64,000 nucleotides of DNA from Planococcus glaciei (GTDB lineage Bacteria; Bacillota; Bacilli; Bacillales_A; Planococcaceae), in assembly GCF_900099655.1 (NCBI RefSeq), contig NZ_FNDC01000016.1, positions 23,902 to 87,901 on the forward strand, given 5' to 3'. The notes below the pieces were generated by a model that saw only the letters and a program-made list of their open reading frames with translations, did no database searches and was not told the DNA's origin. A program made the position numbers and the translations under genes. Below are positions 30,110 to 38,349 of the stretch, one piece after another. How positions within the stretch are numbered: position 1 is the first letter of the stretch; every line of letters starts with the position of its first letter.

Positions 30110-30691
30110 ATGACAGTCAACCAATTAAAAGAAGCGGCGCTGAACCGCTTTGCTGAACATGGCTATGAAGGGACCTCGATGGCGCATATTGCGGAAGCGG
30201 TCGGCATCAAGAAGCAGTCGATCTACGCCCACTTTAAAGGGAAAGACGAATTGTTCCTTCAGGTGTCAAACGACGTAGTAGAGAACGAACTCGCTTCCAT
30301 TACGGAATTCATTGAACAAAACCAGACAAAACCGATCAAGGAATTTCTATACGATTTTCTCGTGCACCATAAAATCCGCTACGAACAAAATGCGGATACG
30401 AAGTTCTGGTTGCGCAATTCCTTTTTCCCGCCGGCCCACCTGTACGAGGAAGTGATGAAAAAGGTCTATCTGTATCTCGATACGCTCGAAGATCAGCTGG
30501 AGCCGATTCTGGAAAATGCGGTAAAAGAAGGGCAGCTTGATGCGTCAATTGATGTAAAGCGGGCAACCGCGGCATTTCTCGGCGTACTGGACGGCATATT
30601 TGTGGAAATGCTGTACGGCGGGCCGGAGCGGCTGAATAAAAGATTGGACGCTTCCTGGCATTTCTATTGGCGCGGCATATCGAAAGTTTGA
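30110..30691 (+). CDS. TetR-family regulator of an SMR pump (YvdT-like)
   Basis: 193 residues. The HTH is EAALNRFAEHGYEGTSMAHIAEAVGIKKQSIYAHFKGKDELFL. ATG 30110 follows GGAG; the open frame upstream covers the promoter and is not used. It is followed at 22 bp by two SMR genes, the arrangement of yvdT-yvdS-yvdR in B. subtilis. It probably represses its own operon by binding near 30078 and responds to a cationic compound. Confidence 0.85.
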   Translation: MTVNQLKEAALNRFAEHGYEGTSMAHIAEAVGIKKQSIYAHFKGKDELFLQVSNDVVENELASITEFIEQNQTKPIKEFLYDFLVHHKIRYEQNADTKFWLRNSFFPPAHLYEEVMKKVYLYLDTLEDQLEPILENAVKEGQLDASIDVKRATAAFLGVLDGIFVEMLYGGPERLNKRLDASWHFYWRGISKV

Positions 30692-30713
30692 AGAGAGTTA
30701 TGGAGGAAAAGAT

Positions 30714-31055
30714 ATGAATTTGCATTGGATACTCGTAATCGCGGCGGGCATAATTGAAATATTATGGGCGACCGGATTGAAATACGCGAACTCTTGGATG
30801 GAATGGGTGGGCGTCGCGGTCCTCATTTACATTTCATTCGTCGTACTTTTAAAAGCGCTGGAAAAAGTGCCGGTCGCTACAGCATATGCGGTATTTACCG
30901 GAATCGGGACCGCCGGAACGGTCATCGTAGAAATGGTCGTTTTCGGTGAGCCGTTCAGTTGGACAAAAGTGTTCTTCATCAGCATGCTGCTGGCGGGCGT
31001 TCTCGGACTGAAACTTGTGACTGCAGATCCCGAAAAGAAAGAAGAGGTAATTTAA
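30714..31055 (+). CDS. Small multidrug resistance (SMR) subunit 1
   Basis: 113 residues, four transmembrane helices. The essential Glu is in GIIEILWATGLKYA (residue 16) and the loop/helix motif is ATAYAVFTGIGTAGT. It has a charged C-terminal tail that the partner lacks. Paired SMR proteins generally act as antiparallel heterodimers exporting cations or guanidinium-type compounds; the substrate here cannot be told. Confidence 0.9.
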   Translation: MNLHWILVIAAGIIEILWATGLKYANSWMEWVGVAVLIYISFVVLLKALEKVPVATAYAVFTGIGTAGTVIVEMVVFGEPFSWTKVFFISMLLAGVLGLKLVTADPEKKEEVI

Positions 31056-31056
31056 T

Positions 31057-31371
31057 ATGGCTTGGGTATACTTGATATTAGCCGGCTTGTTTGAAGTGGT
31101 GGGTGTGATCGGCATGAACCGTGTCGTCAAACACAAAAAGCTCTCCTCCTATGTCATCCTGATCGGAGGATTCATCGTCAGCTTCACCTTGCTCGGGCAG
31201 GCAATGGAAACCTTGCCGATGGGCATTGCGTACGCGGTCTGGACCGGCATCGGAACGGTTGGCGGCACGCTGCTCGGCATGTTCGTTTACGGCGAATCAA
31301 AAGACTGGAAGCGCATCGCCTTTATCGCCATGATTGTCGCGGCGGTCGTCGGGCTGCGGCTGACTTCTTAA
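31057..31371 (+). CDS. Small multidrug resistance (SMR) subunit 2
   Basis: 104 residues, four transmembrane helices; essential Glu in AGLFEVVGVIGMN, then GIAYAVWTGIGTVGGT. It starts 1 nt after the stop of the first subunit, so the pair is tightly coupled. Confidence 0.9.
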   Translation: MAWVYLILAGLFEVVGVIGMNRVVKHKKLSSYVILIGGFIVSFTLLGQAMETLPMGIAYAVWTGIGTVGGTLLGMFVYGESKDWKRIAFIAMIVAAVVGLRLTS

Positions 31372-31377
31372 TAAATG

Positions 31378-31416
31378 AAAAGTGGTCCTGGAACGAATTC
31401 CAGGACCACTTTTTTA
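31378..31416. terminator. Bidirectional terminator between the SMR pair and the dehydrogenase
   Basis: AAAAGTGGTCCTGGAA-cgaa-TTCCAGGACCACTTTT has runs of A and T on both sides and serves the converging transcripts. Its right end reaches the dehydrogenase stop codon. Confidence 0.93.
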
Positions 31417-32505
31417 TTCGCCGATTTTCACAATCGGTTTGATGGTCGAGCCATTTTTAGAATCCTCGAATGCTTCGTTGAGCTGTTCAAACTCATACAC
31501 TTTAGTCAGCTTGTTAAAAGGGAACATGCCGCGTTTGTAATAAGCGACGAGCTGGGGAATGAAGACTTGCGGAATTGAATCGCCTTCGATGACGCCCATC
31601 ACCGTTTTGCCTTCCGCCATGATATCGTTGTGGACATCAAACGTGATTTCCGGCGTCACGCCGACAATGGCACACGAACCGAGCGGGCGCAACGAATGGA
31701 TCGCTTGTTTCACAACCGGAGGGACACCGGTCGTCTCTACCGCGTAATGCGTGCCGCCACCCGTAATCTTTTTGATTTCGTTGACGACATCCACATTTTT
31801 TCCGTTCAATGTATGCGTAGCACCAAGTTCTTTGGCAAGCTCCAGCCGGTTGTCATGGATGTCGACAGCAATGATGTTGAGGCAGCCGGCAATTTTCGCC
31901 GCCATTACCGCACTCAACCCGACAGCTCCGCTGCCAAAGACGGCGATCGACGAACTGAATTCGGGTTTTATGCGGTTCAGCACGGTCCCAGCGCCCGTCT
32001 GGATGCCGCAGCCAAGCGGGCCAAGCAAAGCCAAATCGACTTCTTTGTCGACTCTAACGACATTCCGTTCATTCGTCACGGCGAACGTGCCAAATGACGA
32101 TTGGCCGAAAAACGTTGACACGGCGTGGTCATGGTGATGGATCCGGTTTGTGCCGTCCTGCATTTTGCCGCCAAAATTCAGCTCATTGAAGTTCAGGCAC
32201 ACCGTCGGATGTCCCGTCAGACAGTTTTCGCAATGTCCGCAGTAGGCAAATGACAACACGACATGGTCGCCGGCTTCAATCGAAGTCACCGCCGACCCGA
32301 CTTTCTCCACAATGCCGGAACCCTCGTGGCCAAGGACTGCCGGGAAAGGGGACAACCCAAGGTCTCTTGCCACGGCGTCTGTATGGCAAACCCCTGAAGC
32401 GACAATTTTCACAAGCACTTCATGGTCTTTCGGTTCGCCCAGTTCCACTTCCTCAAATTTAAACTCTTCACCTAATCCGTGCGTTACCGCTGCTTGAATC
32501 TTCAT
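31414..32505 (-). CDS. Zinc-dependent alcohol dehydrogenase (aryl/benzyl-alcohol type)
   Basis: 363 residues, medium-chain dehydrogenase family. Catalytic zinc ligands are in GVCHTD and GHEGSG, structural zinc cysteines in CGHCENCLTGHPTVC, and the NAD-binding motif is FGSGAVGLSAVMAA. The run GPLGCGIQTGAGTVLN is typical of the aryl-alcohol dehydrogenase group. The start ATG at 32505 has AGGAGGG just upstream on this strand. The frame is open for 128 further codons, but that extension covers the repeat array and is rejected. Substrate unproven; likely an aromatic or allylic alcohol. Confidence 0.88.
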   Translation of the reverse strand: MKIQAAVTHGLGEEFKFEEVELGEPKDHEVLVKIVASGVCHTDAVARDLGLSPFPAVLGHEGSGIVEKVGSAVTSIEAGDHVVLSFAYCGHCENCLTGHPTVCLNFNELNFGGKMQDGTNRIHHHDHAVSTFFGQSSFGTFAVTNERNVVRVDKEVDLALLGPLGCGIQTGAGTVLNRIKPEFSSSIAVFGSGAVGLSAVMAAKIAGCLNIIAVDIHDNRLELAKELGATHTLNGKNVDVVNEIKKITGGGTHYAVETTGVPPVVKQAIHSLRPLGSCAIVGVTPEITFDVHNDIMAEGKTVMGVIEGDSIPQVFIPQLVAYYKRGMFPFNKLTKVYEFEQLNEAFEDSKNGSTIKPIVKIGE

Positions 32506-32622
32506 CGAATCCCTCCTAGTATTTTTTTGTCCAATTAGTAAAATACCCGCTTTTTGCAGAGAATAGTCATTGGATGAACAGTCCAGCACCAGCTTAAAGA
32601 AAACCAAACCCATAATGCCTTT

Positions 32623-32643
32623 GCTTTTCGCTGAGCGAAAAGC
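32623..32643. repeat. Hairpin GCTTTTCGC/GCGAAAAGC (copy 3)
   Basis: The same 9-bp arms as at 18787 and 25656, with a 3-nt loop. It ends 51 bp before the array at 32695; copy 1 ends 50 bp before its array. Confidence 0.8.
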
Positions 32644-32694
32644 GACAAAACCAGAGAAAGCGAAGTTCACTCGGAGAAAAAGGGACTCAGATTC

Positions 32695-32799
32695 AAAAGG
32701 TGGAAACTCAGCGGGAAAAGGTGGGAACTCATCCTCAAAAGGTAGTAACTCAAGTCTAAAAGGTAATAACCCAAGTCCAAAAGGTAGTAACCCGCGCCC
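32695..32799. repeat. Tandem array, 21-bp period, 5 units with core AAAAGGTAGTAACTCA
   Basis: AAAAGG begins at 32695, 32716, 32737, 32758 and 32779. The core is 16 bp (variants AAAAGGTGGAAACTCA, AAAAGGTAATAACCCA) and 5 bp vary. The rest of the 32506-32851 gap shows only the hairpin at 32623 and degenerate flanking units. Frames on both strands show 7-residue repeats imposed by the period. Confidence 0.9.
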
Positions 32800-32851
32800 A
32801 AACCCACCATCCCCAATAAAAAAACAGCCCGCGAAAAAGCAGGCTGCAAAA

Positions 32852-33643
32852 TTATTTGTTCTTCGGCCGAAACGGCCGCTCTTTTTCAATTTTCCTCAAA
32901 TGCATTACCAGCAGCTCCGCAATATTCTCATCATGTGTCTCATAAAACGACCGCGCGCCGACCGGATCTTCAATTTCATTGAACACATGGCGCCCGTCCG
33001 GCAGCAGCAAAAAATCCACGCCGATGTAATCGCCGTTCAGCGCCCGTGCAATTTTCAGCACATCTTGTTCCTGTGCCGCAGAAAGCACATACTTCTCAGC
33101 AGAACCGCCAAGCGAGTAGTTCGCCTTGAACCCGTCCGCCGAACTCCGTTTTACAGCACCGACCAATTCGTTGCCGATAACATAGGCCCGTACATCGGCT
33201 GTATGCTCCACCACCGGCTGAAAAACGAGGGAGCCCGACTCAAACGGAATCTCATCCAAAGACGTTATCACTTCCACTTCCGTCCCGCCGTGCCCGTCCG
33301 CCGTCTTCACCACGCAAGGAAATGCCGGCGCTTCCCGGTAAGTCGGAATCACCGGCACACCGAGCAGCTGCATCAGCTGAAAGCTCTGCCATTTGTCATT
33401 GGCCACGCGGTTCACTTCGGCGCGGTTGACGAGAAACACTCCATTATCTTCCAAGAAGCGCGCGGCTTCCGGACGGCGCACCCGGAACAGCACAAGCTCA
33501 CCCTGAAGAGTATCCGCTAAAACCGCCAACCCGTCTTCTGTCCAATCGTTCCACTGCACGAGCCGAAATTCCCCGAACTTCTGCAGCTCCTGAATAAACC
33601 CGGCGTTGCGCACCGCATCTTTCGTTTCATACAAAATAATCAT
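32852..33643 (-). CDS. ATP-grasp ligase-like protein (RimK type), second of a pair
   Basis: 263 residues. A divergent N-terminal domain is followed by an ATP-grasp domain: PCVVKTADGHGGTEVEV is the ATP-binding loop, then FQPVVEHTADVRAYVIG, and the metal-binding end GVDFLLLPDGRHVFNEIEDP (NEIED instead of the more common EVN). It overlaps the upstream ATP-grasp gene by 4 nt, so the two are coupled. ATP-grasp proteins form amide bonds from a carboxylate and an amine; the substrate cannot be deduced. Downstream, an AT-rich tail leads into the array. Confidence 0.75.
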   Translation of the reverse strand: MIILYETKDAVRNAGFIQELQKFGEFRLVQWNDWTEDGLAVLADTLQGELVLFRVRRPEAARFLEDNGVFLVNRAEVNRVANDKWQSFQLMQLLGVPVIPTYREAPAFPCVVKTADGHGGTEVEVITSLDEIPFESGSLVFQPVVEHTADVRAYVIGNELVGAVKRSSADGFKANYSLGGSAEKYVLSAAQEQDVLKIARALNGDYIGVDFLLLPDGRHVFNEIEDPVGARSFYETHDENIAELLVMHLRKIEKERPFRPKNK

Positions 33644-34503
33644 CGCAAGTCCTCCAATATATAAGCGATCATGGCATCCGCCACGTTAACACCGGTCACG
33701 TTCAGGATATTGCGGATATGGGCAGCGGCGTTCACTTCGCAGACAAGCGGCTCCTCGTCCGCACCGAACAGCAGATCCACGCCGGCAAAGACAGCGCCGA
33801 CAGCATCCGCCGCATCGAGCGCCAGCTGTTTCTGGGTTTCCGTCAACTCGACCGGAGATGCCTTGCCGCCGTTCGTGATGTTTGCGCGGAAATCCGTTTC
33901 CGAATGGCGGTACATCGAAGCGACGATTTCGCCGCCGACGATATTGACGCGGATGTCGCGGCCCCGGCTCGAAACGATGAACTCCTGAAACACAAAGTCG
34001 ACGCCGCGAAGCGATTCCACTTTTTCGTAAAACGCCGTTTCATCTTCAATCAAATACACTTTCATGCCGAACGAGCCATGGCCTTCTTTGATAATCATCG
34101 GAAACTTCAATTCCTCGATGACCCGTTCAAAATAGCCGGAGTCCAAAATCGAGAAATTCGGATAGACTTTCGGCGCCACAATCGTCCGCGGCATCGGCAG
34201 TCCCGAGGCCGCCAACCGGATATACTGCGTGGCTTTATTGTCGCACAGGTCGATGATCGCCGGATCGTTGTAAACCGGCACCCCGCGGCTTTTCAGGAAA
34301 TATCCAAGCAGGATGTCTTTATCGAGCAGCACCGCAAAATCGGGCAGCGCTGCATCATTCTTCAAATCCATCAGAATTTCGTAATTCTTCATTATATGTG
34401 TTTCAACGCCTGCGCGTTGTGCCGCTTCTGCCACGAGTTGCGCCTGGTCTGCGAATTTATCTGATACCAAACTTCCGTTGTAGATCACCCAACATGTTTT
34501 CAT
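33640..34503 (-). CDS. ATP-grasp ligase-like protein (RimK type), first of a pair
   Basis: 287 residues. ATP-grasp motifs: FPMIIKEGHGSFGMKVYL, FQEFIVSSRGRDIRVNIVGG, and FAGVDLLFGADEEPLVCEVN with the metal ligands, ending in ILNVTGVNVADAMIAYIL, which is RimK-like. The start (ATG complement at 34501-34503) has AAGGTGGAA upstream. It is divergent from folC with a 74-bp gap. Related to RimK/LysX-type ligases that add amino acids to carboxyl groups; actual role unknown. Confidence 0.78.
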   Translation of the reverse strand: MKTCWVIYNGSLVSDKFADQAQLVAEAAQRAGVETHIMKNYEILMDLKNDAALPDFAVLLDKDILLGYFLKSRGVPVYNDPAIIDLCDNKATQYIRLAASGLPMPRTIVAPKVYPNFSILDSGYFERVIEELKFPMIIKEGHGSFGMKVYLIEDETAFYEKVESLRGVDFVFQEFIVSSRGRDIRVNIVGGEIVASMYRHSETDFRANITNGGKASPVELTETQKQLALDAADAVGAVFAGVDLLFGADEEPLVCEVNAAAHIRNILNVTGVNVADAMIAYILEDLR

Positions 34504-34577
34504 TTCTATTCCACCTTCATGCTATAATTAACTTAAAAAAAGTGTATCACGTTTACTGGGGAAGGAAGGCCGAAATC

Positions 34578-35774
34578 ATGATTAATGGACTCAATTTCTA
34601 TAAGAACAAATGGAACATCCAAACAGATGCTTCGATCAAACCGGGTCTTCAAGCTATCACCGCCGCACTTGCGGAATTAAACAATCCTCATCAAAACATC
34701 AGCTTCATACATATTGCCGGCACGAACGGCAAAGGTTCGACCGGCGCTTTCCTATCCGCCATCCTGCACAAACACGGATTGACCGTAGGCAATTTCTTTT
34801 CGCCGGGAATCGAAGACCTGCACGACCAGATCCAGGTGGACGGCAAAGCGATAACCGAAGAAGACATGGACCAGGCAATGGCGCGTTTGGCAGAGATCAA
34901 AACGCCGCTGACCGACTTTGAATTATTGACAGCTGCAGCGTTTCTGATTTTTGAACAAAAACAACCGGACATCGCCATCATCGAAGCAGGGATGGGAGGG
35001 CGCTTTGACAGCACGAACGTCATCAATCCGATATTATCGATCATCACGTCGATTTCCTATGAACACACGGCTTTTTTGGGCGACACGCTGGAAAATATTG
35101 CTTGGCATAAAGCTGGAATTATAAAAAAATGGAAACCAATCATCATCGGCAACTTGCCGGAAGAGGCGGAACGGGTCATCCGGGAAGTTGCCGATGCCTT
35201 GCACGCCGAATTGATCCGCCCCCAAAAACAAATCAACACCGAACTGAAACTGAAAGGCCGGCACCAAAAAGAAAATGCCGGCTTGGCGCTCGAAGCGGCG
35301 AAAGAAATATTGCTGTTGAAATTCAACCACAACTTAGCGGAAACGGCGCTGGCTTCGGCGTTCATTCCGTTCCGCTTTGAAGAAATCTATCCAAATCTCA
35401 TCATGGACGGCGCGCACAACGAAGCAAGCGTCAGTGCGCTTGTTGAGACGATCAAAGAAGTGTACCCCGATAAACAGATTCATATCGTGATGGCGCTGAT
35501 GAAAGACAAAGCATACGCCAATATCCTGCGCAAGCTGGAAACGATCAGCGACCAGTTTACGTTTATCGACTTTGACAACGAACGCGCGTTGCCTGCCAAA
35601 ATTTTGTTTACAGAAAATAGAAGTAAAATAAAGACAATTATAACTAATTGTGATATATTACCTGTATTAAATGAAGAGGTAGTGACAATAGTCACAGGCT
35701 CTCTTTATTTACTGTCTGCACTTCGAAACAATCATTTCAGCATGTTCCAGAACTACCAAGCACCTGCTGAATGA
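34578..35774 (+). CDS. folC: Folylpolyglutamate synthase / dihydrofolate synthase
   Basis: Adds glutamate to dihydropteroate and folates. The P-loop is IAGTNGKGSTGAFL, the omega-loop region is FFSPGIEDLHDQI, followed by IIEAGMGGRFDSTNV, SISYEHTAFLGDTLENIAWHKAGI and MDGAHNEASVSAL. 398 residues, somewhat shorter than the usual ~430. ATG 34578 has GGAAGGAAGG upstream. folC normally follows valS directly in this order; here about 4.7 kb lies between them. The 3' end overlaps an alternative start of the diguanylate cyclase. Confidence 0.9.
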   Translation: MINGLNFYKNKWNIQTDASIKPGLQAITAALAELNNPHQNISFIHIAGTNGKGSTGAFLSAILHKHGLTVGNFFSPGIEDLHDQIQVDGKAITEEDMDQAMARLAEIKTPLTDFELLTAAAFLIFEQKQPDIAIIEAGMGGRFDSTNVINPILSIITSISYEHTAFLGDTLENIAWHKAGIIKKWKPIIIGNLPEEAERVIREVADALHAELIRPQKQINTELKLKGRHQKENAGLALEAAKEILLLKFNHNLAETALASAFIPFRFEEIYPNLIMDGAHNEASVSALVETIKEVYPDKQIHIVMALMKDKAYANILRKLETISDQFTFIDFDNERALPAKILFTENRSKIKTIITNCDILPVLNEEVVTIVTGSLYLLSALRNNHFSMFQNYQAPAE

Positions 35775-35815
35775 GGAAGAAAGCTGCACTTAAAGACATA
35801 CAGGGAGGTGAAGAA

Positions 35816-37519
35816 ATGACGCGTTTCAGCAAAAACAGCTGGGCTTTATGGATCGTCTGGCTGTTGCTTGTGCCGCCGGGACTGTATTTGATCCATCAAA
35901 TCTTTCCCCCGCCTCAAATAGAACCTTGGCATTTAGCGGCATACATCCTGTTTTTCGTGCTCACCTGCCTGATGCCGATGAACATCAACGGGGCTTCGAC
36001 TTATCTCGTCCAATGGGTGACAATTGCCGTCTTCCTGAAATACGGCATTTTCGTTGAAATCCTGATTTCGCAATTGACGATGCTGATTGTCATGGTCAGA
36101 AGCCGGACCGACGAACCGCTGACGATGCGGATTCCGTTCAACTCGATTATGTTTTTCCTGATTTCCTGTTTTTCAGGACTTGCCTATCTCGGGGCTGGCG
36201 GACAAATCGGTTCGCTTAATCTGCTGCACATCCTGTTTTACGGCTTAATCTTCCAACTGGTATCCGTGTTCTCCAATCAGATCATTTACTACTCGTATGA
36301 CCGTTTAACGGGAAGCCAAGTAAAGTTTTTCTCTGTTGACGCGTTATGGGACTTCGCGCTGACGCTCATTATCTTCCCGTATGCCATTGCGCTTTACATT
36401 TCTGAAGCCTATATCGGCATTCCGGCACTGCTCCTTCTCGGCATTCCGTTCCTGATCATGACCGCGGTGATGAAGCTTTACAACAACACCCAACTGATCA
36501 ACAACGATTTGCAAAGGGCAGGGGAAATCGGCCATCAGCTGGCGGCCCGCCTGACGACCGACGAAGTGCTCGACCAATTCGTCATCCAGGTTTCCGATAT
36601 GTTCAAATCGGACTATGCGTATGTCATCGATTACCGCAACAGCAACTTGCTGATGCTCCGGATGTTCGAGCATCAGGAGTTCCAAAAGCAGAGCGTTCCG
36701 CCGGTCCGTTATTACAAAGGCATTGCCGGCAATGTCATCCTGAACAACACGCCGGTTTGTTACAATAAAAAAAGTGAATGGGAAGACATTGTGACAGGCT
36801 ACCTGCCGATTGATACCGAAAGCATTATGTGCACGCCGATTTCGCGCAACAATAAAATCGAAGGCGTCCTGATGCTGGCGTCCCGAAAAAAATACGCCTT
36901 CAAGATCCATCAATTAAAGATCCTGGATATTTTAAGTACGTATTTCGCGGTCTCGCTTGAAAAAGCCGGCTACGTCCAAAAAGCGATTGCCACCAGCGAA
37001 CGCTGCGGCTTAACGAAACTGTACAATTACCGCTACTTGGACCAGGCGCTTGAAAAGAGCATGGAAAAAGTGAAATCTGGAGAAATCCGCAACTTGTCGC
37101 TTGTCATGATGGACATCGACCACTTTAAAGGCATCAACGATAAATACGGCCACCAAAGCGGCAACGATATTCTCATCGGACTCGCACGTATTTTGGAAGC
37201 GGAAGTCGGAAAAGAAGGCATCGTCGCCCGGTACGGGGGCGAAGAATTCGTCATCGTCTTTGAAAACTACAGCAAAGACCTTACGCTATTGTTTGCCGAA
37301 GGGCTTCGCAAAAAAATCGAAAAGCATGACTTTCTGATCCAGCAGGATCTCGGGGCGGAACGAACGATTGAAACGGTGCATGTGACTTTGAGCATCGGTG
37401 TCTCCACCGCACCCGACGACAGCGACGAGCCGAACGCATTGCTGCGCAATGCTGACCGCGCACTGTATATTGGAGCCAAACAGGCTGGACGGAATAAAGT
37501 CGCTGCCTATGCAAAATAA
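35816..37519 (+). CDS. Membrane-bound diguanylate cyclase with GAF domain
   Basis: 567 residues. Six or seven N-terminal transmembrane helices (about 1-210), a GAF-like sensor (about 235-385, ending LDILSTYFAVSLEKAGYV) and a C-terminal GGDEF domain with LVMMDIDHFKGINDKYGHQ and the active-site RYGGEEFVIVFE. Makes c-di-GMP from two GTP. The RxxD inhibitory site before GGEEF is missing (GKEG occupies the position), so product inhibition through that site is not expected. GGGAGGTGA places the start at ATG 35816; ATG 35771 overlaps the folC stop and has no site. It lies just upstream of the pilus locus. Confidence 0.9.
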   Translation: MTRFSKNSWALWIVWLLLVPPGLYLIHQIFPPPQIEPWHLAAYILFFVLTCLMPMNINGASTYLVQWVTIAVFLKYGIFVEILISQLTMLIVMVRSRTDEPLTMRIPFNSIMFFLISCFSGLAYLGAGGQIGSLNLLHILFYGLIFQLVSVFSNQIIYYSYDRLTGSQVKFFSVDALWDFALTLIIFPYAIALYISEAYIGIPALLLLGIPFLIMTAVMKLYNNTQLINNDLQRAGEIGHQLAARLTTDEVLDQFVIQVSDMFKSDYAYVIDYRNSNLLMLRMFEHQEFQKQSVPPVRYYKGIAGNVILNNTPVCYNKKSEWEDIVTGYLPIDTESIMCTPISRNNKIEGVLMLASRKKYAFKIHQLKILDILSTYFAVSLEKAGYVQKAIATSERCGLTKLYNYRYLDQALEKSMEKVKSGEIRNLSLVMMDIDHFKGINDKYGHQSGNDILIGLARILEAEVGKEGIVARYGGEEFVIVFENYSKDLTLLFAEGLRKKIEKHDFLIQQDLGAERTIETVHVTLSIGVSTAPDDSDEPNALLRNADRALYIGAKQAGRNKVAAYAK

Positions 37520-37558
37520 GGCCGTGAAATGATCCCGATTCATTTCACGGTCTTTTTT
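37519..37558 (+). terminator. Terminator after the diguanylate cyclase
   Basis: GGCCGTGAAATGA / TCATTTCACGGTC with one G-U pair, then TTTTTT. It separates the cyclase from the pilus operon. Confidence 0.88.
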
Positions 37559-37575
37559 CCTATTTATATTGCAAA

Positions 37576-37683
37576 TTAGATTTAAATACCTAGTAAAAAG
37601 ATTACATTTTACTGTAAATAAGTGGTGCGCATTTGCAGAGAAAATGTAATAATAGGCTTATAATACCGATTAGACTTAAATAC
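37576..37683. promoter_or_regulatory. Structured regulatory region of the pilus operon
   Basis: Two direct repeats TTAGAYTTAAATAC (37576-37589 and 37670-37683, one mismatch) enclose a perfect 10-bp inverted repeat ATTACATTTT (37601-37610) / AAAATGTAAT (37641-37650). A TATAAT at 37659-37664 is a possible -10 element but has no clear -35 at normal spacing, which suggests an activated promoter. Confidence 0.5.
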
Positions 37684-37742
37684 ATTATTAAAAGTAAAAT
37701 AAATACAAAAAACCGTTATATTAATGAAGTGGGAGGCTGGAA

Positions 37743-38345
37743 ATGAAAGCGACCAGCAATGAAAAGGGATTAACTTTAGTTGAGATATTAGCCGCTCTAG
37801 CGATTCTGGGAATTTTCTTTGTTGGAGTTGTCACCATCTTTCCACAAATGACGCTGTTTAATGCACGGACAGAAACCAAACTGGATACCATGAATCTCGC
37901 AAAGCAGGAAATGTCTTCTATTACATTGGCTTCGAAATGGGAAAAGCTTTTGGTGACCAGTCCGACTGATCCGACGTCGCTCGAGCCTCAATTTCTAAAG
38001 AAGGAAAAAATAATAACGGAAATGCAGGCTTTGGGCTACAGCCAAGACACAGCAAATTCAGTTGCGGCAACACCTTATACAGAAAACTCCTTTATGCGTT
38101 TTAAAAAAGACGGTGAGTACCGCTACGAAACAGATGTTTACCTGCAATGCGAACCGTTCCTATTAAAAGACCCGACGGCAAGCGGCACGGGAACCAAAGT
38201 TCCGTGTGCGGAAAGCGACCGCATCAAATTGTATAAAATCCATCTGAAAGTCTTCAGCAACAAGAATTCCACGAACGGCAGCTACCAGATGAGCAGCGAA
38301 ACCTATTCCTATATCCGCTATACGGCGAAAAAGCCAGGAGGTTGA
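37743..38345 (+). CDS. Minor type IV prepilin (PilV-like)
   Basis: 200 residues with a class III signal: NEKG^LTLVEILAALAILGIFFVG, where cleavage after Gly leaves a hydrophobic helix with Glu5. The rest has two cysteines and no further recognisable domain. It is the first gene of the pilus cluster, 4 nt before the next prepilin gene. Likely part of the pilus tip/initiation complex. Confidence 0.85.
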   Translation: MKATSNEKGLTLVEILAALAILGIFFVGVVTIFPQMTLFNARTETKLDTMNLAKQEMSSITLASKWEKLLVTSPTDPTSLEPQFLKKEKIITEMQALGYSQDTANSVAATPYTENSFMRFKKDGEYRYETDVYLQCEPFLLKDPTASGTGTKVPCAESDRIKLYKIHLKVFSNKNSTNGSYQMSSETYSYIRYTAKKPGG

Positions 38346-38349
38346 TACG

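Noticed and set aside
29830..30120. Frames on both strands over the third array
   Set aside because: Seven-residue periodicity results from the 21-bp unit, and they run through the valS terminator or the TetR promoter.
32506..32889. 128-codon N-terminal extension of the alcohol dehydrogenase
   Set aside because: Covers the array and hairpin; the dehydrogenase family starts at the ATG at 32505, which has a strong ribosome site.
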